A stretch of DNA of 64,000 nucleotides from Cryptomeria japonica (taxonomy: Eukaryota; Streptophyta; Pinopsida; Cupressales; Cupressaceae). A program made the position numbers and the translations under genes. The stretch spans positions 154,840,971 to 154,904,970 of the forward strand of contig NC_081411.1 of NCBI RefSeq assembly GCF_030272615.1, written 5' to 3'. Position 1 is the first letter of the stretch. Each line of letters begins with the position of its first letter. A model generated the notes under the pieces. The model was not told the DNA's origin. It was given only the letters and a program-made list of their open reading frames with translations, and did not search any database. Shown piece by piece: positions 1-11,700 of this stretch.

Positions 1-121
1 TGAATCAGGTCTACAAATCGTGAGCCACATGCCAAACACTATTTGGATATGACTCAACTAAATTTTATGAAAGATTCCTTCAAAGTTTCCTCAAATAAGA
101 ATTTCTCAAATATTTTTTCAA

Positions 122-2011
122 ATGACAAAACCTTTTTATATTAAGATTAATCATGTACACACCACATGTTGTTGTAGGATTCAGATTGAATTTTCCATGC
201 ACTATGATATTTTTCGTCATATTTGTTCTACTCTACACACTAATGATGTTTTGCAGGAATGCAATATTCAAGCACCTCCTAAGTCGGTAAGAGAATTTAT
301 TTCAAGTGTGCTATGTAATAGGCATGATGGTTGCATTTATTAGAAGATGCCTTGTTTGGAAGGTTTTTGTGCTATATGTGGTGGTTTCAACATTTACCAA
401 GATGCGTACATTTGGAGAGAACACATGATATTGGTAGGAAACTAGTTTCTTTTGGAAAATACAAGACAATCACATATGGAGTTAAAGATGGAAAAGATTT
501 CAAGAGATGTGAGCTCGTGAAAAATGATATATGTGTAGCTGAATTTATGAAAATGTTTCAAGAGAAACTAGTTTATGAGTACATAATGCATAGACATAGA
601 GCTTGATGGTTAGATGAGCAATTCAAGTTATGTAAGGACACATTTCCTCTTGGCACCATTGTCTTTATTGTTGATTTTGCTGAAAATTATACACTACAAC
701 CTCAAAATGAAGTGCAATCTATGTATTATCATTCTACACAAGTTTCTATTTTTTTACACATAGCATTCATGTATGCATATGATAGCATAGAGGAGGATAG
801 AAAGGTTTTAAGAGAGTATCACTTCTATAGAAGCAATGATCGTACTCATTCATTGGAGTTTTTACAAGGATGCTTTAAAGTTTTCTATGATAGTTTAAGG
901 GAAAGGAATATATGATACAACCAACACTTAATATGGTCAAATAATTGCACCACACAATTCAAGAATGCAAGGATGTTTTACTGGTTGACAAGGATGCATA
1001 TGACAAGCGGTGTACAACATTTTTTAAATTTCACTGAGGCTGGACATGGTAAGGGAGAGTACGATGGTACAAGAGCATGTGTAAAAAAAACCCTAGCTAG
1101 AGAAGAATTGAAGTACGAAGGTGGTGCTGAGTTGATAGATGCAGAAACAATTGTGTGATGGTGTAAGTCTATGATGGGTCTAGGTAATCTAGGTACGTCA
1201 ATGGTTCATAGATATTTTTGGTTGATCTGTGAATCTAACATTGAAAACTATCTAGATTGTTGTACAGTTGTAGGATAGAGTGACATGCACTCATTTATGA
1301 GTTGAAATTCGAGTTTATTGGTAATTTATACAAGATAGATGGTATGTTTTTCTCTTCATGCATGTATTGTTTGTGGGAAGAATGTGAATCACAAGAGTGG
1401 GTTGAAAAATGGTCTTGTAGACCGTTGGTTCCCATTGATACATATCAAATTCCCAAAGCACTACAATTGAGCCAGATGGAGACATCAAAGGATTTTGACA
1501 ATGTATCCAACCTAGTGGATTTAGGTGATTTTTTGAGTTAATGTTTTTGCAAGTATTCTTTTTGGTTCATTTTGTTGTACATCATACTTTATTTTTAGTA
1601 TTAATTAACACTTTATAAAATGTAGGTCATGTATATGCAGTTGTTGCAAAAGATAACAATGAAGAAGGAACAAATTGCTATTTGTGTCATTGTGTTGAGC
1701 CAAAAAGAAAATTGACAACCACAATCATTGACAAAGAGGGTATTGAGTACCTAACAGGGTCTGTTGTCGTGACAGGAACATGGCTTAGGAGATACCCTAT
1801 CAAGAATTCTGATGTTTGGTTGTTTGAGGACTTTGAAACACACAAAAATATTCTTCATTTCTCTAACCTTGTTGTTGCAACAAATATTCATTTGATGAAG
1901 TATCGTGGTAGACCTCATAACAAGATTTTATGGAAAGTTCATGAATCTGACCACAAGGCAATACTTGACACAATACGGGTTAGAGCTGATCCTGAAGGCT
2001 CACTTGATTGA
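122..2011 (+). pseudogene. Degenerate DDE-transposase-like gene with C-terminal domain
   Basis: The reading moves between frames (frame shifts near 350-400 and 1290) and has in-frame stops at about 604, 913, 1156 and 1276. A Cys-rich stretch near 340-380 (KMPCLEGFCAICGG) is followed by spaced acidic blocks: VDFAENY with a QxEVQ segment (about 675-720), WSNNCTTQFK (about 930-960) and GHGKGEYDG (about 1041-1067). The order resembles a DDE-type nuclease fold I recall from plant and cnidarian repeat-derived proteins, in which the middle block normally reads SD; here it is SNN, so a catalytic Asp appears lost. A 101-bp GT-AG intron (1525-1625) joins VDL to GHVYAVV, and the C-terminal domain ends at 2011. 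The same intron and C-terminus are seen in the inverted copy at 17486-18100. The superfamily is uncertain; the transposase role is inferred. Confidence 0.5.
1525..1625 (+). other. GT-AG intron in the transposase-like gene
   Basis: The donor reads gtggatttag|gtgatt and the acceptor tgtag|gtcatg. Removing the 101 bases joins the two open stretches in frame. The inverted copy (minus strand, around 17870-17970) keeps an equivalent donor and acceptor, which argues that the intron is real. Confidence 0.6.
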
Positions 2012-2039
2012 TTCTGTGGTTCAAAGTAGAATTATTTTG

Positions 2040-2360
2040 ATAGTTTTGTATATATCATTGATGAATTGTTCTATATTCATTTTTTGTATATATAAATGCC
2101 CATGAGCTGATTTTACATGTTTAGGGGCATAATTTTGTATATTTAAATGGCAATGAGCCGATTTGTACATATGTAGATGCTAAATTTTGTATATTAAAAT
2201 GGCAATGAGTTGAATCACACATATTGTAATGCCAAATTTTGTATAAAAGCACATGAGATGATTTGTAAGACATTTTTTTGTATATTCAAATAGCCAAGAG
2301 CTGATTTGACCATATTTAGAGGCAATTTTTTGAATAATATGTGACCATGTTTTGTGACTA
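2040..2360. repeat. Short tandem repeats, about 55-65 bp period
   Basis: About five diverged units carry the shared text 'ttttgtatat...aaatggcaatgagctgattt'. They sit just downstream of the stop of the transposase-like gene. The same array occurs inverted at about 17160-17420. No coding potential is seen. Confidence 0.65.
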
Positions 2361-2479
2361 TTTTTTGTATCTATGTTTTGTGACTATGTTTTGAGTTTAT
2401 GTGATATGATAAGGTCAATCATGAGCATTCTTGATTCTTGTATAATCATGGAGAATTATTTGAGTCATTATCGGGTCAT

Positions 2480-4400
2480 AGATTGAGTAGAGATTGCACC
2501 AGTAGGGCATGACTCTCGACGTTCTGATACTTTGGGATGCATGATAGGAGCATGTCTAGCATAAAATTTCCCACCCAGACTCTCTCATGATGTCGGATTT
2601 TGCACATGATGAACCGAATCAATTCTAGCCAATCCTGCAACTTTGCATTGCATGTAACTGATGGTTTTTGCAGCAGGCAAAAAAATGCTACCAATTGAAA
2701 ATGGCTCCGAGTCATCAAAAAATGAGATAGCCCATTATAGAAGAGCCTCATGCGACCCCACAGGTTCAAATGGATCGATCATATGTGTCCTGGATTGGAA
2801 AAATCAGCCTGTCAATGTTTGACATTTTTTTGGACTCAGGGCACTAGAGATCGTGCTGGTAGGGTATGACTCTCGACGTTCTGGTGCTTTGGGATGCATG
2901 AGAGGAGAATGCCTAGCATAGACCTACCTACCTGGATGTGCTCATGATGTTGGTTTGTGCACACGACGAACCAAATCAATTCTAGCCAATCCTGCAACTT
3001 TGCATTGCATGCAACTGTCAGTTTTTGTAGCAGGCTAAAAATGCTACCAATTAAAAATGGCTCTGAGTTGTTAAAAACTGAGATAGGAAATTGTAGAGGA
3101 TCCTCATGTAACCCCATTGGTTCAAATAAATCGATCATATGTGTCCTAGATTAGAAGAAACATTTCATCAAAATTTGACAATGTTTTGGACTCAGGGCAC
3201 TTGAGAGATCACGTCGGTAGGGTATGACTCTTGACATTTCGGTGCTTTGGGATGCACAAGAGGAGAATACCTAGTGTAAACTTGTCCACCTAGATGTGTT
3301 CATAATGTCGGTTTGTACACATGACGAACCAAATCAATTCAACCAATCCTACAACTTTGCATTGCATGTAACTAACAGTTTTTGCAGCAGGCGAAAAAAT
3401 GCTACCAATTGAAAATCTCTCTGATTCATCAAAAAATAATATAGGACATTGTAGAGAAGCCTCATGCAAACCCATGAGTTCAAATAGATTGACCATATGT
3501 GTCCTGGATTGGAAGAAACAATCCGTCAAAGTTTGACAATTTTTTGGACTCAGGGCACTTGAGAGATCGCGTCAGTAGGGTATGAATCTCGACGTTCTGA
3601 TGCTTTGGGATGCACGAGAGGAGCATGCCTAGCATAAAACTACCCACTTAGACATGCTTGTGATGTCGGTTTGTGCACATGACAAACCCAATCAATTCTA
3701 GCCAATCTTGCAACTTTGCATTGCATGCAATTGATGATTTTTGCAGCAAGCAAAAAAATGCTACCAATTGAAAATGGCTCCGAGTTGTCAAAAAATGAGA
3801 TAGGCCATTATAAAGGAGCCTCACACAAACCCACAGGTTTAAATAGATTGATCATATGTGTCTTGGATTAGAAGAAATAGTCTGTCAAAGTTTGATAATT
3901 GTTTGGACTCAAGGTACTTGAGAGATCGTGCCGGTAGGGTATGACTCTCGATGTTTCGGTGCTATGGGATGCACAAGAGAAGCATGCCTAGTATAAACCT
4001 ACCCACCTAGATGATCTCGTGACGTCGGTTTGTGCACATGACAAACCAAATCAATTCTATCCAATCCTGCAACTTTGCATTGCATGCAACTGACAATTTT
4101 GCAGCAGGCAAAAAAATGCTACCAATTGAAAACGGTTCCGAGTCATCAAAAAACAACATAGGCCATTGTAGAGGAGCCTCATGACCCCATAGGTTCAAAC
4201 AAATTGATCATATGTGTCCTGGATTGGAAGAAACAGTCCGTCAAAGTTTGACAATTTTTTGGACTCAAGGCACTTGAGAGATCACGCCAGTAGGGTATGA
4301 CTCTCGACGTTCCGATGCTTTGGGATGCACGAGAAGAGCATGCCTAGCATAAACCTTCCCACCCAAATGTACTCATAATGTCAGTTTGTGCACACGACAA
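2480..4400. repeat. Internal satellite, about 358-bp monomer, more than five copies
   Basis: The landmark 'gactctcgacgttc' or a close variant recurs at about 2513, 2870, 3228, 3586, 3944 and 4300, giving a spacing near 358 bp. Each unit also holds 'caactttgcattgcatg' and 'atcatatgtgtcctggatt'. The short minus-strand open frames in it repeat the same peptide from unit to unit and are by-products of the satellite. The inverted arm (about 15350-16950) has roughly 4.5 copies. Confidence 0.8.
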
Positions 4401-4942
4401 CCAAAATTTGACCATTGCGAGCATGAGGGTGCTCTCGCACCAAACACATATTGTTGTTTATATTCATATTGTCAATTTTTGTTGTTTATATTCATATTTT
4501 TTATTACATAGACAAATATTCATTTAAATTTATAAAAGGGCAACCACCAAATACAATAAATACACAATAATGAACTGAATACAAGGAGTTTTGTAGGGTT
4601 AATTCAATATTTTAATTTTTTTATCAAATCATAATCCACGATTGCAATGTTTTATATCATAAATTTTTGTTATATTCATATTGTTGATTACATAGGTAAA
4701 TGATCAATTAACTTTATAAAAGGACAACCACGAAATACAACGAATACAAAATAATAAACTTAGTACACATTTACAAGATCAAATATCAACATTTAGATAT
4801 ATGAAAAAAGGCATGTTAGCCAAGTCAATACAAGTATTACAAAAATGTGGCATATGCCATGTCCAAATCGATATACAATAAAATTGTATAATATATCTAC
4901 ATGTATTGGTCATTCTATGACCAAAACTAACACTATATGATC
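4401..4942. repeat. AT-rich spacer with a ~190-bp direct duplication
   Basis: No gene is seen. Two similar segments (about 4480-4610 and 4660-4790) share 'attcatattgttgattacatag', 'tttataaaagg(g/a)caaccac' and 'aatacaaaataataaac'-type text. The stretch separates the satellite from the 3' end of the minus-strand gene and recurs inverted at about 14700-15180. Confidence 0.6.
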
Positions 4943-7550
4943 CTAAACTTGTGGTGGATCATCAAAATCAAGCCTCTTCGATGCAGTACGTGGCTCTGTA
5001 GATGGCTACAAAACCACAATTCAAAAGCCAAGTTAGAATTCTTTTGTAGAAAATAGTTCACAATTAACAACATAACTATGCATTTAACTATAATTCCTTT
5101 TCAATTGAAATGTAGATTACCTCATCGACTGATCTAGGAGCTAATGTCTTCGCTCTCCTCTCCTTGTCACTCTTAGGAGTTTTCTTGAAGACATACTTAA
5201 AAGGATCCATGTTATGGTTGTACCGCGAAGGGGTCTATTGTAGATTAAATGTACAATTAATACAATGTTCTAACATAAATATATCAAAAACACTTAAAAG
5301 CTATAATATAGAGAACAATGACGTACCCATGCCTAAGATGCTTCTCCAATGGACTGAGGATGACTCACCATCGATGGAGAAACTGTCGCTATTACCTATA
5401 CAAAAAATGATCAAAGATTAAATACAATTAATAGAATGATAAGTATTGTATATTAAAAAAAATTAATGTAATATATCAAACAAAAGTGTACTGGATCCTG
5501 AGATGCTTCTCCAATGAATGGAGGAGGGCTTACCATTGATGAAATAGCTTTGGATATTTCCTATATGAAAAAATTATAAGATTATAATATATTACAAGTT
5601 CACATGTAGGCTTTCATATAATCATGAAATCAAGAAAATAAAGTAGAGATACATACCTCCACTCTCTCTTGATCCACAGGCGAATCGGGTGCATTCAACA
5701 GATCCACATAGCTCAATGACCGTTGTACATGTAAAATAAACAAAAAACACTAATCAATCTACAAACCCCAACTAATACTTGATTTCAACATTTTCAAACA
5801 ATTGTACAACTAAAAATGTGTTCAATTACCTTCTTCCCACGTTTTGGCGTCTTTGAGGAATTCTTTTTCTTAGGACGAAGCCTAGACGCGGAGGGGGTAC
5901 CCTAAAAAAAGCAAAATTAACATGAGATATTAGTGCAGATAATATATTAAACATAATTTTAAAAAACTAAAATGGAATGACTTGCATATTCCATCAAAAC
6001 AATACATAAAAAGGGTTGTACAAAATATGATACCGTATAGCCTTGTAGGCCAAAATCGATCATTGAGAGTGCAATGTCATCAATCTGGGACATTTGCTCC
6101 CCTATCAACACCTACAAATAAAAAATTGGACCAAGCATTAAAGATAGTTAGTATATCTTGTAATATTTTTGAATTCAAAGTGTTCTATTCTATTTTAACA
6201 TGTTACAAAATTTATACCTCAGGCATCGAAGTTGCAGCTGTAGTAACTGGGGGAAGAGTATGGGATATCATTGTTGCATCCTGAAATGCATATTATTTGT
6301 CTCAATTTAAATCGATGTACAAATGAAAATTCATTTATGTAATTACAAATTTAAAGTGACTGATAAATAAAATGCTATGAATTCAAATCAACACACCTGT
6401 GTTTGTTCTTAATGGGCAAACGCCATGTCCATCAACTCATCTGTCAGCACGAAATCCCCAGCCGTGCGGGCATGACATCTATTCCCGCAAATCATGCACG
6501 GATGAGATGTGGATCCATTTGCACCAACTGCATCATCTATCCTCCTCGAGCATAACCCCAAGCAACTAACACACATATGCTGAATGGGCTCTTTGTCGCC
6601 ACCTGGAGCAACTAATGGCTCATCATCCAGTACAATAGAGTGTGCTAATGATGTCCCATGCTAGATGATGGAACTCGTCAATGTTGTGGCCTTCTGAAGA
6701 GTCTGTAGCTCCATCAACTCTTTTAGCTCTACTAGGACAACCTGATGTACCTTGAGTTTGGGTGCTAGGGGGCAATGACTCTCTAGAGCTACTCACCTAC
6801 GGGCTCCAGGTCTATCTTGGGTAGAGCTGCCACCTCTACCATGGAACTCTCTCTCATGTCAAAATAGTTTGGCCGCACATTGAGCACAAACTCAGAGTAT
6901 ACTTTTCTCAAAAAATACAATGGCACCTCATAATTATTACAAGGTGGATCATCAAAGACCATCCACCACCTCCGGCAAAAAAGATTCTTCATCTGCACAT
7001 TGGTACACCAATGTATGGGAAACCTCTTTGCATTAAGAGGTAATGACTGATCAGTTTTAGGATCAACAAAAGGGGCACATAGTTGTTGTTGATGATTATT
7101 TTTGTTTTTGACTCCCTCATATGATAATGCATCAACATAGTATTGATGACACCTATCCGTAAAGTTTCCCCATTTTGTAATTTGTGTGGAAATAGCTATG
7201 GCACCACTAGCTAATGTTTCTAGGCTAGCGGTGAGGGATTTATGATGCTCAAGTTTGGATGTTTTTAATTTATCAATCAATCTATTGATATTAGTCGTAT
7301 TTTACCCTAATTGATTAATTAATTGCTCCTGTATTTCAGGTGTACGGTCAGAAGGAGGAACTGGGGGTGTATCTTGTGGGTTCTCAGGAGGTGCATTTTG
7401 TTGTTCTTGTTGTGGATTATCAGAATTTCATTTTTGAAACAAAAAATGAAAAAACCTAATCAAAATTAATGAAATTAAATTCAAAACATAAAATAAATTG
7501 AACAAACGGGAAAGAAAGACAAAAATTAACAAAAACTAACCTTGATCCAT
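4943..7550 (-). CDS. Unrecognised Cys-rich, Lys-rich protein of the DNA element; multi-exon, damaged
   Basis: Reading the minus strand from the ATG at 7550 (MDQ, then a GTTAGT donor), exons can be traced at about 7430-6785, 6760-6397, 6281-6217, 6113-6033, 5902-5830, 5727-5658, 5560-5490, 5400-5330, 5235-5120 and 5010-4943, ending in TAG. Several exons have clear GT and AG edges. The first large exon is Pro/Gln-rich and then holds the 163-codon open stretch 7280-6789. The next carries a cysteine cluster (CVSCLGLC...CMICGNRC), plausibly a zinc-binding module. Later short exons are Lys/Arg-rich (RLRPKKKNSSKTPKRGKK), like a nuclear localisation signal. In-frame stops near 7310, 6645 and 6410 show decay. 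I recognise no family; an accessory DNA-binding role is a guess from position and composition. Confidence 0.45.
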
Positions 7551-7694
7551 AGTGTCTAGAGGAGAAATGAGGCACCCCGTTCATGATTTGGAGGAGAAAT
7601 GAGGCACCCCGTTTGCGGTTTGGCAGAGAAAATGGGGAAAAAACGTGACTGTCACGAGAAAATAAGACCCTGCTTTTTAAAAAAAACTTTTTTT
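7551..7694. promoter_or_regulatory. 5' flank of the minus-strand gene
   Basis: This holds two near-identical 'gaggagaaatgaggcaccccgtt' segments in tandem (about 7560-7618), then A/T runs. It lies between the gene start and the subterminal repeats, so it probably contains the promoter. I see no clear TATA box. Confidence 0.35.
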
Positions 7695-7925
7695 GATAGG
7701 TACCGCATACGTAGTCCTTTACAACTTATTAGTGCGTACGTGCTCATTTTCCTATAAGTAGTGCATACACGCTCATTTTCCTAAAGGTAGAGCGTACGCG
7801 CTCCTTTTCCTAAAAGCAACATGTACGTGCTACCTTTTCTAGGCTCAGGGAAAAACAGACTTGAGCGCGTACGTGGTGATTTCAAATTTTATAACCGCGT
7901 ACGTGTTGCTTGTTTTTCCATTTTT
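7695..7925. repeat. Subterminal repeat array with GCGTACG core
   Basis: At least seven copies of a motif near GCGTACGTG or its complement (gcatacgta, gcgtacgtg, gcatacacg, gcgtacgcg, atgtacgtg, gcgtacgtgg, gcgtacgtgt) lie about 25-35 bp apart. Several are followed by 'ctcattttccta'. Clustered short motifs near an element end are typical transposase-binding subterminal repeats. The CpG-rich core stands out from the AT-rich surroundings. The right edge has a small inverted pair, 'ggtgtcc...ggaccacc'-like, at about 7934-7955. Confidence 0.65.
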
Positions 7926-7972
7926 TTTTGAGTGGTGTCCATTTTTATGACCACCATATTTGTGCACATACC

Positions 7973-8651
7973 CATATCATTGTAATATAGATTTATGTAA
8001 TGATCTTATTGTAATATCTTTTAGGTGGCCGACCTAATTGGATTAGGCCTTAGGGTTGATATAAAATGATGTAAGATCTCATTATAGATCAAGGGTAGGG
8101 GAATGGAATAATGTTCGTAGTCGTGGAATGTAATATCATATGCGAAGGAGATTTGGTCAATCATAGGTGATCGAATTGGGATTAAGGAACTGGTCGAAGA
8201 ACACCGGTATTGCGCTTAACCGAGACTATAATTAGGCATGGTAGATGCTATCTCTGGCAGTTAACTCTATTGGATTGTTGTCCAAATATCTTGAGGTGGT
8301 TTTAACCTTTGTAGTCAGTGAGACTCTTTTGTAATGAGCAGTACGCTGTAGACAGTGTTCCTTCCTACATGTGCAGGCCCCTCATTATATCACCTACATT
8401 CTGCAGAAGTATCATTTGACTGTGGGTAGGCTTCCCACCGTGGTTTTTCCCTTTTTGGGTTTTCCACGTACAAATCATGGTGTTATGTGGTATGGTTGCT
8501 TTGCATTGATTATCTGTGTAATTGTTAACTGGTATCTGTTTCTGTTTTACTGGTACTTAATCTGGTTAAAGGTTATAAAGTGGATTAAATGTTATAATCT
8601 GTTAAAAACTAATTCACCCCCCCTCTCAGTTTTTCACCAGTTATCCTAAAA
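7973..8651 (+). repeat. Copia-1 5' LTR, truncated
   Basis: It aligns with 13856-14547 of the 3' LTR, starting at 'catatcattgtaatat'. The first ~565 bp of the LTR are absent. The end reads cctaaaa where the 3' LTR has cctaaca. Confidence 0.85.
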
Positions 8652-8653
8652 AT

Positions 8654-8665
8654 TGGTATCGGAGC
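8654..8665 (+). promoter_or_regulatory. Copia-1 primer-binding site (tRNA-iMet type)
   Basis: The 12-mer tggtatcggagc differs at one base from the tggtatcagagc seen in Copia-2, Copia-3 and the TRIM-like element. It lies two bases inside the 5' LTR. Confidence 0.8.
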
Positions 8666-8709
8666 TTTGGTCCTCTTTTGTAGAAGCTTAAGCGCTTGAG
8701 GTAGGTCCT

Positions 8710-11700
8710 ATGGCAACTAACACTTCTAATCCACTAGAAACTATTTTTAGAAGAGAAATCCCTAAGCTTGATGGAACAAATTATGGGATATGGAAGATTT
8801 GAATGGAGACTCATCTTAGATGTCTTGGCAAGGATATTTGGGAGATCACTGGAAAAGGATACACACCTTATGATCCGACATTTGGCAATCCTTCTCCTGC
8901 AGACTTGGATAAGAATATTGAAAATGATTGCAGAGCTAAAAAATCCCTCTTGTGTGCACTTACTAATCAGAAGATCATGGGATTGACTGATAAATCATCA
9001 CCTAAGGTTATGTGGGACAAATTGCAAACTCTGAATGAAGGTGACCCTGCTGTCAAAATTCCTAAACTTGATAGTTACTGGGTAAAATATGAAAATTTGA
9101 AAATGGAAGATAATGAAAGAATTGATGTGTTTATGGAAAGAGTAAATGAGATTGTTATGTGAATTCAATGTTGTGGAGGATTTCTAAGTGAAGATAAAAT
9201 AGTTTCCAAAGTCTTGAGAGCCCTTCCACCAACTTACAAGATGAAGGCAACTGCAATTAATGGGTTGAGAATAATGGCAAACACTTCAGTTAACAGAGAC
9301 ATTCTGATTGGGAAATTATCTTCTTTTGAGCTTGAAGAATTTGGATCTTCTGGACCTATAAAGTCCGAACCTACTTTTCATGCATCATCATCATCATCAT
9401 CTACCAACAAAAGTGATTGGAAAGTCCTTTTTGCAAAAGAATTGGAAGACATGAGGAAAGAAGATGAAGAACTTGAGAAAATTGAAGCCTTATTTGCTAG
9501 AAGAGTACCTAAAGGACCGACAAGAAGTAAGTATGAAGGAAAATAACCTTTTAAATGTTTTGCATGTAATAAGATTAGTCATTTTGCATCTAGATGTCCT
9601 GAAAGGAATGCAAGCTTTAAGGAAAGAGTTAAGAAATCTTTTAAGCCTAACCAGAATAGATATAGATTCATGAAAAGTAAACAATTCTACATAGCAGATG
9701 AGGAAGGAGTAACTGATGACTCTGGGGATGAACCGAAAGAAGACTCTGCTAGTGGATCTGACAATAGAAAAGAGTGGGTGTTCTATGCTTTAAAGGAAGA
9801 TGAAATGGAACCGACTATCATGAATGAAGAAAAGGCCCTGACAACAAAAGTTGAAGATAAGGATGAATGGGTAATTGATAGTGGATGCTCACATCATATG
9901 ACTCGAGATAAAGGGAAATTTATGTCCCTGGAAGAATACAATGGCGGTCAAGTCAGATTTGGAGATGAAAAAGCATGTATGATCAGAGGTAGAGGTATTA
10001 TTTCTTTGGATGGTAATCATAACACTGATAATGTCTATTATGTAGAAGGTTTAAAGCATAATATTTTGAGTGTTGGTCAATTGGTGGACAAGGGTTTCCA
10101 ACTTCAGTTTAAAGATAGAAAATGCAAAATCATTAACAAGATTGGTTTGGAGATTGTAACCAGTATTCATACTGGAGGTACTAACTTTCACTTGAACACT
10201 GGTAATAAGACATGTTTGATTTCTCAGATTGATGAGAGTTGGTTATGGCATAAGAGGTTGTGTCATGTTAATTTTGATTGTATTGTTAAGATCAGTTCAA
10301 CTAAGGTAGTTAGAGATATACCTAAGATTATGAAGCCTCATAATCTGGTATGTAAGGAACGTCAATTGGGAAAGCAAGTTAGAAGTTCCTTTAAGAGCAT
10401 ACATGATAAATCTAATGATGTACTTGAATTGATTCACACTGACTTATGTGGTCCAGCAAGGACTAGAAGCTTTCAAGGTGATAGGTATTTCATGCTGATT
10501 ATTAATGACTATTGTAGAATGATGTGGGTGACTTTTCTAAGGGAGACATCTAAAGCTTTTGAGAAATTAAAGATCTTTAAAGAAAAGGTTGAAACTGAAA
10601 CTGGATTGAAAATCAAATGTATAAGATCAGATCAAGGAGGTGAGTTCACTTCTCATGAATTTAACAGTTATTGTGAGACAAATGGAATCAGGAGACAACT
10701 ATCTGTGCACCTAGGACCCCTCAACATAATGGAGTAGTGGAAAGAAATAACAAAACCATTTTGGATGCAACAAGATCTATGATGATGGAAGCCAAATTAC
10801 CTCATATCTACTGGAGAGAAGCAGTGAGTATAGTAGTCTACACATTCAACAAAGTTCACATGAAAGGTCAAACCGGTAAGACCCCTTATGAACTATGGTT
10901 TGGAAATACACCTATTGTTAAATATTTCATTATTTTTGGAAGTAAATGCTATATCAAAAGAGATGATTCAATTGGAAAGTTTGATCCTAGATGTGATGAA
11001 GGGGTATTTCTTGGCTACTCAATTCAAAGAAAAACATATAAGTGTTATACCAAAAGATTGCAGAAAATTGTGGAAAGTGCTAATGTGAAAGTAGATGAGC
11101 ACTACAGAAATTATACTATATTATATGACAGGGAACCGATAGTGGAAATGATCATAACTGAATCGAAAATGCCTCAACTAGTACAGGAAGATGAAACAGT
11201 TACATCGACACAATAAAAAAATTCAACTGTGGTTGATGATCAGAGTAGTGAACCTGAAGTTCAGAAGACACCAAGGTATGTATGATTAAATCATTATGAA
11301 GATCGAATCATTGGAGATAGGAACAAGGGAGTCATGACTAGAAAAAGACTGGCAAATGAAGAGGTATATCTTATTTCTCAAATTGAACCGGCATTTGTTA
11401 TTGAATCTTGTAAGGATAAACATTGGTTAAAGTCTATGGAAGATGAATTAGATCAGATAGAGAAGAATGAAACTTGGACTTAGTTCCTTGACCTACAAAT
11501 AACAAAGTTATTGGAACTAAATGGGTTTTTTAGGAATAAACTGAATGAGGATGGTCAAGTTATAAGAAACAAAGCTAGATTGGTTTCCAAAGGATATTCT
11601 CAAATGGAAGGAATTGATTATAGTAAGACATTTGCACCTGTAGCTAGAATTGAAGCTGTTAGACTATTTCTTGCCTATGCAGCTTATAAGAACTATAAGG

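Larger units (their letters stand above)
1..7972. mobile_element. Two-gene DNA transposon-like element, left copy (left end outside window)
   Basis: The unit contains a plus-strand transposase-like gene (about 120-2011), a tandem-repeat core (2040-4400), a minus-strand multi-exon gene (7550-4943) and a subterminal repeat array (7695-7925). The two genes converge. The central part (about 1390-5085) recurs inverted at 14548-18100, which shows that this is a repeated mobile unit and not single-copy host sequence. The gene pair, the internal satellite and the subterminal repeats resemble the general plan of large plant DNA transposons such as CACTA or MULE. I see no CACTA terminal motif at the right end and cannot place the family. 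The right limit is set only by the junction with Copia-1, so the true terminus may be missing. Confidence 0.5.

Noticed and set aside
2476-4198. Series of minus-strand ORFs with similar peptides
   Set aside because: They repeat with the 358-bp satellite and carry stops in some units; they are by-products of the tandem repeat, as are the plus-strand frames at 15556-16915.
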